Of a stretch of DNA of 5,642 nt, positions 1-5,115 are shown one piece after another (the stretch's first letter is position 1; each line of letters begins with the position of its first letter). The DNA is from Candidatus Hodarchaeota archaeon (GTDB lineage: Archaea > Asgardarchaeota > Heimdallarchaeia > Hodarchaeales > Hodarchaeaceae): NCBI GenBank assembly GCA_016840305.1, contig JAEOSP010000118.1:1-5642 (forward strand), given 5' to 3'. The notes under the pieces are model-generated. The model did no database searches. It was not told the origin of the DNA and was given only the letters and a program-made list of their open reading frames with translations. Both the position numbers and the translations under genes were made by a program.

Positions 1-1
1 A

Positions 2-346
2 ATAAATGTTCAAACAAAGGAAGAAATTAGACCAAGAATAGCCAACGTTGAGATAGTCTCACGTACTCAAACAGCAGCTGATGAAATACTTGTGAAAAAT
101 GTCCAAGGTATCAAAATTAAACACAACGGGCAATTAATATTCAGTGAGTCTATCAATGATACAAGTTTACTTTTTTATCAAGAAAATCCTTCTAGCAGCC
201 CTGTAGCGATGAATTATTCTCGCTATTATCCTTTACAGCAAAAAGAGATTTCTCCGACAGATCAATTGAGCATCAATATACCTTCAACCTCTCAAATGCA
301 GCAATTTCTTGACCTGACATCTGAATTGAAGCTGCTTCTTTGTTAA
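2..346 (+). CDS. C-terminal part of an unidentified protein (runs off left edge)
   Basis: The frame starting at base 2 is open from the left edge to the TAA at 344-346, giving about 114 residues of the C-terminal end of a longer gene. An ATG-less internal start at 92 (GTG) is possible, but the same frame is already protein-like before it, so this is better read as a truncated gene. The sequence is polar and rich in Ser, Gln, Ile and Thr, with alternating hydrophobic residues that suggest beta strands. It has no transmembrane segment and no motif I recognise. The strand-rich pattern with IKHNGQL and LSINIPS is loosely like the C-terminal beta domain of archaeal pilin or archaellin-type surface proteins, but this is only a faint resemblance. 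The next gene on this strand starts 144 bases downstream in the same frame. Confidence 0.6.
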   Translation: MNVQTKEEIRPRIANVEIVSRTQTAADEILVKNVQGIKIKHNGQLIFSESINDTSLLFYQENPSSSPVAMNYSRYYPLQQKEISPTDQLSINIPSTSQMQQFLDLTSELKLLLC

Positions 347-421
347 ACTTACCCTAAAAAAGGTAATTTTGTTCTCATCGAAAAAAGAAGAAAAAAACTA
401 ATAACAGTAAGCAGTGAACTC

Positions 422-435
422 TTAACATTCGTTAA
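422..435. repeat. Short inverted repeat TTAAC-ATTC-GTTAA upstream of the transporter
   Basis: The arms are TTAAC (422-426) and GTTAA (431-435) around a four-base ATTC spacer. They lie 55-69 bases upstream of the transporter's TTG start. The same arms, with ATTC inside a six-base spacer, occur at the pirin promoter (4982-4997). A shared operator is conceivable, but five-base arms arise easily by chance in AT-rich DNA. Confidence 0.3.
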
Positions 436-490
436 ACAAAGAGACAAGGTCTCTATTGATAACAAAATTCTTTCACAGAGTTGTCCACTT

Positions 491-1477
491 TTGCAGAGCG
501 AAAAACAATCATCCCCTCTAATAGCATATCTTCTCTTAATCTTAGCTACAATTATTTGGGGAGGTTCTTGGCCATTAGGAAGATGGCTAGTATCAGAGGA
601 CGTAGGTGGAGAAACAATTCCTCCGTTGATTATTGCTGTATTGAGATATTTCATTGTAATATGGTGCTTTTTCGCTTTATTGAAATGGAGGGAGGGAACC
701 CTTAATTTCTCCTTGATTAAATCTAATTGGAAACCGATAGCACTAATGGGGTTTACTTCCGTAACAATCTATCAAATTGGGTATTTAATAGGTGAATATT
801 ATACAGCAGCAAGTGATGCGAGTCTAATTGTTGCTACGAATCCCTTTTGGGTTTTCATCCTTTCAGGAATATTTCTTAAAGAAGGTTTTGGAGTAAAGAA
901 GATCATAGGGGGCGTTTTAGCATTCTTTGGAGTAATAATTGTTGTAGGATTCTCCCCTAACGTTGATGTACCAAATAGAATACTTGGAGACCTTTTCATT
1001 TTAATGGCTGCTCTTGGTTATTCTATTTATACAGTAGTATATAGAATTTACAGGGACAATTACTCTTCATTAGAAAAACCATCATCGCTTTATGTGATTT
1101 CATGGGTTTCCTTCTTTGGCTTCTTAATAACAACTCCCATCGCATTAGTAATTAGTCCTGAATACTTAGATCCACAACTTTATCTCCAAATTCCAGAACG
1201 AATATGGTATGGAGTTGTATATTTAGCCCTTTTATCCACAATTGGAGCTTATTGGTTCTATTTAGAAGGAGTATCGCGGTTGAATGCAAGCCGTGCAGCC
1301 ATTTTCATTACTTTGGTGCCTGTTTTTGGTGTTACTTTCTCAGTTATTTTTCTTGGTGAACTAATTAATCCTCTAATTCACATTTTAGCTTTTCTCCTCA
1401 TTTCTTCAGGAGTGGTGCTTGTGAATTCAGGTAATTTCGGAAGTTTTTTCTCATTGAAAGCAATAAAAAAAAGCTAA
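491..1477 (+). CDS. EamA/DMT-superfamily transporter (ten transmembrane helices)
   Basis: This is a 328-residue integral membrane protein of the drug/metabolite transporter (RhaT/EamA) family, which moves small metabolites such as amino acids or sugars across the cytoplasmic membrane. The substrate cannot be told from sequence. Two EamA repeats are visible. Helices lie at about 11-31, 45-64, 81-101, 108-128, 138-154 and then 165-183, 200-222, 239-258, 264-287, 294-312. TM1 has the family signature TIIWGGSWPLGR. Each repeat ends with the family pattern Pro, hydrophobic run, Leu, Glu, Gly, seen at 118-152 (NPFW, FLKEGFG, FFGVIIVV) and 277-311 (VPVFG, FLGEL, SSGVVLV). A basic tail (KAIKKS) ends the protein. 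The TTG at 491 is the only usual start codon between the upstream TAA and TM1 and leaves a normal ten-residue N-terminus. No Shine-Dalgarno motif precedes it. TAA is followed at once by TAG. Confidence 0.9.
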   Translation: MQSEKQSSPLIAYLLLILATIIWGGSWPLGRWLVSEDVGGETIPPLIIAVLRYFIVIWCFFALLKWREGTLNFSLIKSNWKPIALMGFTSVTIYQIGYLIGEYYTAASDASLIVATNPFWVFILSGIFLKEGFGVKKIIGGVLAFFGVIIVVGFSPNVDVPNRILGDLFILMAALGYSIYTVVYRIYRDNYSSLEKPSSLYVISWVSFFGFLITTPIALVISPEYLDPQLYLQIPERIWYGVVYLALLSTIGAYWFYLEGVSRLNASRAAIFITLVPVFGVTFSVIFLGELINPLIHILAFLLISSGVVLVNSGNFGSFFSLKAIKKS

Positions 1478-1515
1478 TAGCTTGAAAGGAATTGGGGGAT
1501 CTAAGTGATCAGAAA

Positions 1516-1698
1516 ATGATATTTAAACTTCTTATTGCCTATGAATTTGAAGTTCACCTCACAGACCCCTTTTTAATGATACCAATTAAGTCAAATTCAT
1601 TTGCAATAAATATTGTAAAAATATTGTACAAACGCGCGGGGAAAATCGTTATAGATATTGTGAAAAAGTTCAATGTAGGTATCGTGTTAAATAACTAA
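1516..1698 (+). CDS. Possible small hypothetical protein (60 aa)
   Basis: A 60-residue reading frame follows the transporter on the same strand. The frame could begin at TTG 1492, but ATG 1516 is preceded by GTGATC (1505-1510), a six-base match to the archaeal Shine-Dalgarno consensus with five bases of spacing, so I prefer the ATG. The product is basic and mixed alpha/beta in appearance, with a C-terminal stretch KIVIDIVKKFNVGIVLNN. I see no signal peptide, clear membrane helix or recognised domain. It could be a real small protein co-transcribed with the transporter, a fragment of a decayed gene, or a chance frame between two convergent genes. A T-run at 1570-1574 inside it could equally serve as the transporter's transcription end. 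Confidence 0.3.
   Translation: MIFKLLIAYEFEVHLTDPFLMIPIKSNSFAINIVKILYKRAGKIVIDIVKKFNVGIVLNN
1601..1630. repeat. Repeated TATTGTA half-sites
   Basis: TTGCAATA (1601-1608) faces TATTGTAA (1611-1618) as an imperfect inverted repeat. The ten-base unit AAATATTGTA then recurs at 1608-1617 and 1619-1628, an 11-base period or about one helical turn. The site lies inside the doubtful small frame and between the 3' ends of convergent genes, so a regulatory role is not obvious. Confidence 0.25.
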
Positions 1699-1740
1699 TA
1701 TAATATCTGGATATGTTCAAATTTGAATTAGGAAAACAGG

Positions 1741-3126
1741 TTAATATACGAATGGAACCCCAATGTCCTTAAGTTCTTTTTGAATTTCAGTGAAGAGATT
1801 CATATATTCTACTGAAGGTTTAACCTTTCGTATATCATAACATTCGCGAAAGCTCTTCCCTAATGGTGCGTTCTCTATATCTTCTTCATAAGTTTTAAGA
1901 AGAGCTAGTGCAATCTCATTCGCATCACTTCTTGATAACTTCTCTTTTGCTGCACCACAACCTACTTCACAGGCCATCCTAGCTTCCATAGGTGTAGCGA
2001 AGTTCTTATTCTTGTTCTTAGCGACAGCAATTTCCCAAAGATTTGAACCAGAAACAACACTGACAAGTGAGTGAGCTGCAGCCTCTCTTAAGACCATGGG
2101 GGTACATGGTCCAGCAGCAGCAAATCCATTCGACAAGGAAATTAGATTACTATTCCGAGATAAGGCTTGATAGGTCATAGAAATTACCCAAAGAAGCTCT
2201 CGCATGGTATTACAAGTGTGTTTTAAGTGAAATGGAAAATAATTTAAGAAATGTGCTTGATTCACAAGTAATCCTTGTAAATGATAAGCGAGACCTACAA
2301 TAGCAGTACCTTCAGGACCCCCAGCAAATCCTCCGAAAATAGGCCCCGTAAGTGCTCCTACAAAACAACCATATGTATGAAAATGTACCATTTTGTTCAA
2401 AAGGGAGTTATCCACTTTCAGTTCTGTTACACTAGCCACAAATCGTCCATCAGTTAATCTTTCTCCCCATTCGGGATTACTGGCAGCGATTTGAGCTGCA
2501 TCAGATTCTGCGGTTCCTACACTCTTAAGAAAAATGCCAGGACGACCAACTCGTCTTGCAGCCTCTCTAAACATCATAGCATGCGCGACAGATCCCTTCA
2601 ATTCAGATGGAGAACCAGATCGAATTGGCATACCCTCAATTTCATCAAGAATTGGAGCACAAACGCCATCAGCTAGAGGTTCCTGTAAATATGCCATACT
2701 CATAGGAACGAAAAGATCTTCGTCACATGTAATGTCAGGTGAAAAGAGACAGAAAGGCCTTCGTTTATCTTCGATGTGTCTACTCGTAATTTCTCTTGAA
2801 TCGCGTCCAAAGCCCAATGTGAACCTTCCAGGAAAATTTCCTAATGCTTCTTTGATTTCATCTTCTGTAAACAAAATTCTACGATAAGTGTCAGTACAAA
2901 GAGTTCCTACTGTGAGGTAAAAATCCATAGCAGCTTTCCAAAGACTATCTGCAAGCGTATCATCCGATGGTACTGGTGTTGATTTATCAAAACTAATATC
3001 GTACTCCTTAATCACTCTTTGAAGTTCGGGGATGAAAAGTTTGAAATCAAAATCCTTTTCCAAACAGATTGGTCCATTTTGTGCTCTATCTAGCACTTCA
3101 TTTATACGCCAAGGAGGAGTTACCAT
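1741..3126 (-). CDS. mtmB: MtmB-family methylamine:corrinoid methyltransferase homologue lacking pyrrolysine
   Basis: This is a 461-residue homologue of monomethylamine methyltransferase MtmB (about 458 residues), a TIM-barrel enzyme that transfers a methyl group from methylamine to Co(I) of a partner corrinoid protein. Shared blocks with the Methanosarcina enzyme, recalled from memory, include DRA near residue 14, CTDT (77-80), FTEDEI (86-91), GRDS (107-110), GRPG (194-197), ELKVD (235-239), PIFGGFAGG (262-270), AGPCT (338-342), MEARM (380-384) and ECYD (428-431). The alignment is nearly gap-free. MtmB normally reads an in-frame amber codon as pyrrolysine at 202. Here there is no internal amber and the position is Lys201 (AAG, 2526-2524). 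Residues matching the pyrrolysine pocket, Glu229, Glu259, Gln333 and Tyr335, are Phe229, Leu259, Asn333 and Phe335. Family membership is firm, but the substrate is therefore uncertain: methylamine is possible, another methylated compound more likely. The ATG abuts the stop of the corrinoid gene, implying translational coupling. Confidence 0.9.
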   Translation of the reverse strand: MVTPPWRINEVLDRAQNGPICLEKDFDFKLFIPELQRVIKEYDISFDKSTPVPSDDTLADSLWKAAMDFYLTVGTLCTDTYRRILFTEDEIKEALGNFPGRFTLGFGRDSREITSRHIEDKRRPFCLFSPDITCDEDLFVPMSMAYLQEPLADGVCAPILDEIEGMPIRSGSPSELKGSVAHAMMFREAARRVGRPGIFLKSVGTAESDAAQIAASNPEWGERLTDGRFVASVTELKVDNSLLNKMVHFHTYGCFVGALTGPIFGGFAGGPEGTAIVGLAYHLQGLLVNQAHFLNYFPFHLKHTCNTMRELLWVISMTYQALSRNSNLISLSNGFAAAGPCTPMVLREAAAHSLVSVVSGSNLWEIAVAKNKNKNFATPMEARMACEVGCGAAKEKLSRSDANEIALALLKTYEEDIENAPLGKSFRECYDIRKVKPSVEYMNLFTEIQKELKDIGVPFVY

Positions 3127-3789
3127 CTATCTCACGTTCCCGCTGATCATTTTAGAAATGAGCTTTGCAGCTTCTACTGCAGTTTCAGCCCATCCATCAG
3201 CCCCAATCTCTTTTTTCCAATTTTCAGTTGTCGGATTACCACCGACAAGCACTATATAACTATCACGTTTTCCTAACGCTTCTAATAGTTCAATAACTTC
3301 TCTCTGAGAATGCATTGTAGTAGTCATAAGTGCTGATAAAGCTATTACATCCGCATTAACTTCTTCAGCTTTTTCAATAAACTGAAGAGAAGGAACATCT
3401 TTTCCTAAGTCAAATACTTCAAATCCTGAGACCTCTAGCATGATTTTAACGATAGTTTTCCCAATTTCATGAATATCTCCTTGTACTGTTCCTATTATCA
3501 CTTTTCCTTTCATTTCGGATGATGTATCGGCACTTTTCTTTATGTGTTCAGTTAAGATAGAGGTAGCAGCTTGCATTGCTTCAGCAGCACCCATAAGATC
3601 AGGGAGAAAAATATCCAGCCTATCAAATTTCTCCCCGATTTCTTCCATCGTTGGATTTAGTACTTCATCTAACACTTTTAGAGGGTCGATTTGGGCTTCT
3701 AGGAGTTCTTTAGTAATCTGTTTAGCCTTTTCGGGTTCGTATTCTTCTAAAGATTTCTTCAACGCTTCGTAAAGCTTCTCAATTGCCAC
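3127..3789 (-). CDS. Methylamine-type corrinoid protein (MtmC/MtbC/MttC family)
   Basis: This 220-residue cobalamin-binding protein carries the methyl group between a substrate methyltransferase and an acceptor methyltransferase. An N-terminal helical cap (about 1-85) is followed by a Rossmann-like B12 domain (about 95-220). The B12 domain has GDIHEIGK (104-111), whose His107 is the expected lower cobalt ligand, then ALSALMTTTM (150-159) and VGGNPTT (182-188). Many relatives read VGGAPVT at the last motif. Length matches MtmC (about 217). The order corrinoid gene then methyltransferase gene is the mtmC-mtmB order, so MtmC is the likeliest subgroup, but close relatives MtbC and MttC cannot be excluded. 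A GTG at 3798 would add three residues, but it lies inside the Shine-Dalgarno sequence AGGTGA. The GTG at 3789, five bases after that site, is the better start. The gene ends in TAG. Confidence 0.93.
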   Translation of the reverse strand: MAIEKLYEALKKSLEEYEPEKAKQITKELLEAQIDPLKVLDEVLNPTMEEIGEKFDRLDIFLPDLMGAAEAMQAATSILTEHIKKSADTSSEMKGKVIIGTVQGDIHEIGKTIVKIMLEVSGFEVFDLGKDVPSLQFIEKAEEVNADVIALSALMTTTMHSQREVIELLEALGKRDSYIVLVGGNPTTENWKKEIGADGWAETAVEAAKLISKMISGNVR

Positions 3790-3794
3790 CTTAG

Positions 3795-3800
3795 TCACCT
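3795..3800 (-). promoter_or_regulatory. Shine-Dalgarno site that sets the corrinoid gene start
   Basis: On the minus strand AGGTGA occupies 3800-3795, followed by CTAAG and then GTG at 3789-3787. The upstream GTG (3798-3796) is part of this site and so is unlikely to be the initiation codon. Confidence 0.65.
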
Positions 3801-3807
3801 AGCGAAG

Positions 3808-3823
3808 TTTAATCAGTCTTAAA
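3808..3823. repeat. Inverted repeat TTTAA-N6-TTAAA at the operon's predicted transcription start
   Basis: The arms at 3808-3812 and 3819-3823 flank the six-base spacer TCAGTC. The predicted start of transcription from the TATA box at 3841-3850 falls near 3820, inside this element. The layout resembles the stronger repeat at the pirin promoter, though the arms are pure A/T and could be chance. Confidence 0.3.
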
Positions 3824-3840
3824 AGTAAGTATCCTTAAAT

Positions 3841-3850
3841 GTTTATATGC
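3841..3850 (-). promoter_or_regulatory. Probable TATA box of the corrinoid/methyltransferase operon
   Basis: The minus strand reads GCATATAAAC here. Archaeal transcription normally starts about 25-27 bases downstream of the box centre, near 3820. That would leave a leader of about 30 bases containing the Shine-Dalgarno site at 3795-3800. Confidence 0.5.
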
Positions 3851-4068
3851 AAATCCTATATCATCTACCGTTCTGAAAGGCTTACCCAAATTAGACAACT
3901 TGGAGTAATTAAGGAAAATTATTCGAAGCAACCGTAGGAGCTGTTTTTCCTGATTCATGGCCTTCCAAAGGTGGAATTTGTGATATTATTCCTCATCCTC
4001 TCTCTTAGTGTAGTCTACTCTCGGATAAGAGAACGGTAAGTCTTCTACTCTTTCATTCTTCTTTTTTT

Positions 4069-4087
4069 AAAAATCATGAAAGATGAT
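4069..4087 (-). terminator. Probable transcription terminator of the pirin gene
   Basis: Read on the minus strand, ATCAT (4087-4083), loop CTTTC and ATGAT (4077-4073) form a five-pair stem followed directly by more T residues, making T5 at 4073-4069. It begins 24 bases after the pirin stop codon. The stem is weak and AT-only. In archaea the T-tract is the main signal, and five T residues is a modest one. Confidence 0.4.
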
Positions 4088-4111
4088 CCAATATATCAAG
4101 AAATAAACTCT

Positions 4112-4957
4112 TTATCCTTTAATGAAAGTCCCATTCCGATACTCAGTAAAAGCTGTTTGAATTTCATCCTGGGTATTCATAACAATAGGACCATACCAAG
4201 CAATCAGTTCTTTGATCGGTTTTCCTGATATCAATAGAAATTTCAAAGGATGTGAATTTTTATTATCAACTTTCACAGTATTTCCTTCATCGAAAATTAC
4301 AACGTTCCCTTTTACAACTAGTTTATTTTCTATCGTAGCCTCCCCATCATAAACATAGGCAAAAACTGTATTTTCTTTTGATACTGGGAGTTCAAGACTC
4401 TTTTCCTTCTCGATACTAATGTCAAAATACTCTGGATTTGTTACAATATCTCTAACTGGCCCTTGAGTGCCATTCAATTTTCCCGCAATGATTTTTATCT
4501 CAATACCCTCTGAATATTCAATTTTTGGTATATTTTTTTCAAGAAATTCTTGATATCTTGGTTTCATCATCTTGAATTTTTTTGGTAGATTAACCCAAAG
4601 TTGAAATCCGTGTAAAACTCCATCAGTTTGAGCTGGCATCTCAGAATGTATAATTCCACTTCCCGCAGTCATCCATTGAACGTCTCCTCCAGATATTATT
4701 CCCTTATTTCCAATTGAATCCTGATGTTCAACGTATCCATTGAGCATATAGGTCACAGTTTCGATTCCACGGTGGGGATGGTCTGGAAATCCAGCAATAT
4801 AATCATTGGGATCATCTGAATGAAAATCGTCTAGTAACAAGAACGGATCAATAACTTTAACATCTGATTGTCCTAAAACTCTCTTCAATCGAACGCCAGC
4901 GCCCTCCATAGCCTCTTTACTAGGTTGAATATGCAAAATTTTTCTAAATTCTTTCAT
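4112..4957 (-). CDS. Pirin-family bicupin protein
   Basis: This 281-residue pirin homologue is close to the human length of 290. Pirins are cytosolic iron-binding bicupins. Some bacterial members have quercetin 2,3-dioxygenase activity, but the native role of most is unknown. The N-terminal cupin carries the metal ligands in the family pattern: FPDHPHRGIETVTYML (57-72) supplies His60 and His62, and GSGIIHSEMP (99-108) supplies His104 and Glu106. These correspond to human His56, His58, His101 and Glu103. The second cupin domain (about 176-250) has no metal set, as is usual. The C-terminus GPIVMNTQDEIQTAF (256-270) is the conserved pirin tail. The ATG is preceded by GAGGT with five bases of spacing, so the start is secure. 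No adjacent flavonoid or oxidative-stress gene helps assign a substrate. An inverted repeat over the predicted transcription start suggests repressor control. Confidence 0.95.
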   Translation of the reverse strand: MKEFRKILHIQPSKEAMEGAGVRLKRVLGQSDVKVIDPFLLLDDFHSDDPNDYIAGFPDHPHRGIETVTYMLNGYVEHQDSIGNKGIISGGDVQWMTAGSGIIHSEMPAQTDGVLHGFQLWVNLPKKFKMMKPRYQEFLEKNIPKIEYSEGIEIKIIAGKLNGTQGPVRDIVTNPEYFDISIEKEKSLELPVSKENTVFAYVYDGEATIENKLVVKGNVVIFDEGNTVKVDNKNSHPLKFLLISGKPIKELIAWYGPIVMNTQDEIQTAFTEYRNGTFIKG

Positions 4958-4962
4958 ACTTT

Positions 4963-4967
4963 ACCTC
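4963..4967 (-). promoter_or_regulatory. Shine-Dalgarno site of the pirin gene
   Basis: The minus strand reads GAGGT, then AAAGT, then the ATG at 4957. This five-base match to the anti-Shine-Dalgarno sequence at ideal spacing fixes the pirin start. Confidence 0.7.
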
Positions 4968-4973
4968 TAAATC

Positions 4974-5004
4974 GATTTTCTTTAACGATTCTGTTAAGAA
5001 AATC
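4974..5004. promoter_or_regulatory. Long inverted repeat upstream of pirin, possible operator
   Basis: The left arm GATTTTCTTTAAC (4974-4986) and the right arm GTTAAGAAAATC (4993-5004) are inverted copies differing by one extra T, separated by GATTCT. Twelve paired positions are unlikely by chance even in AT-rich DNA. The predicted pirin transcription start near 4990 falls in the spacer, so a dimeric repressor bound here would block initiation. In RNA it could instead form a leader hairpin just before the Shine-Dalgarno site. Confidence 0.6.
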
Positions 5005-5010
5005 AGAAAT

Positions 5011-5020
5011 AACATTTATC
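5011..5020 (-). promoter_or_regulatory. Candidate TATA box of the pirin gene
   Basis: The minus strand reads GATAAATGTT. It is a moderate match to the archaeal box and places the transcription start near 4990, with a leader of about 32 bases before the ATG. No better box is seen in the divergent intergenic region on this strand. Confidence 0.35.
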
Positions 5021-5083
5021 GACTAAAAAACTGTTGAAGCTCATCCCCTTTCTATCATAATCCAATCCTATTTACTGACAAAG

Positions 5084-5093
5084 TTTTATATTT
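5084..5093 (+). promoter_or_regulatory. TATA box of the acylase gene, implying a leaderless transcript
   Basis: TTTTATATTT is a strong archaeal-type TATA box centred near 5088. Transcription would start about 26 bases on, near 5114-5116, which is the ATG itself. No Shine-Dalgarno sequence precedes that ATG (CTAGTAAAACAAATT), consistent with a leaderless mRNA. Confidence 0.6.
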
Positions 5094-5115
5094 ACGAGCA
5101 CTAGTAAAACAAATT

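Larger units (their letters stand above)
3799..4111. other. Intergenic region between the operon and the pirin gene
   Basis: This 313-base stretch holds the operon promoter at its left end and the probable pirin terminator at its right end. In between I see no tRNA, CRISPR or insertion sequence. A plus-strand frame of 31 codons (3913-4005, TAG at 4006) lies between two stops. Its residues look protein-like (VGAVFPDSWP, GGICDIIPH) but it has no start codon and no family I recognise. TCTACTCT occurs twice, at 4014-4021 and 4044-4051. The gap argues that the pirin gene and the methyltransferase operon are transcribed separately although both lie on the minus strand. Confidence 0.6.

Noticed and set aside
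349..654. 101-codon minus-strand frame opposite the transporter's start
   Set aside because: It overlaps the clear EamA coding sequence on the other strand, and its product has no recognisable family.
1716..1727. Perfect 12-base palindrome TTCAAATTTGAA after the methyltransferase stop
   Set aside because: It has no following T-tract on the minus strand and no promoter context; a short AT-rich palindrome here is compatible with chance.
2521..2529. A hidden pyrrolysine codon near the MtmB active site
   Set aside because: The codon at the pyrrolysine position is AAG (Lys), and no in-frame TAG exists anywhere in the gene.
2534..2887. 117-codon plus-strand frame inside the methyltransferase gene
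   Set aside because: It is a shadow of the conserved MtmB-family frame on the minus strand; the peptide shows no family pattern.
3796..3798. GTG at 3798 as the corrinoid gene start
   Set aside because: It lies within the Shine-Dalgarno motif AGGTGA that is properly spaced for the GTG at 3789.
4014..4051. Two copies of TCTACTCT
   Set aside because: Two eight-base copies with one 30-base offset are too few and too short to call a repeat array.
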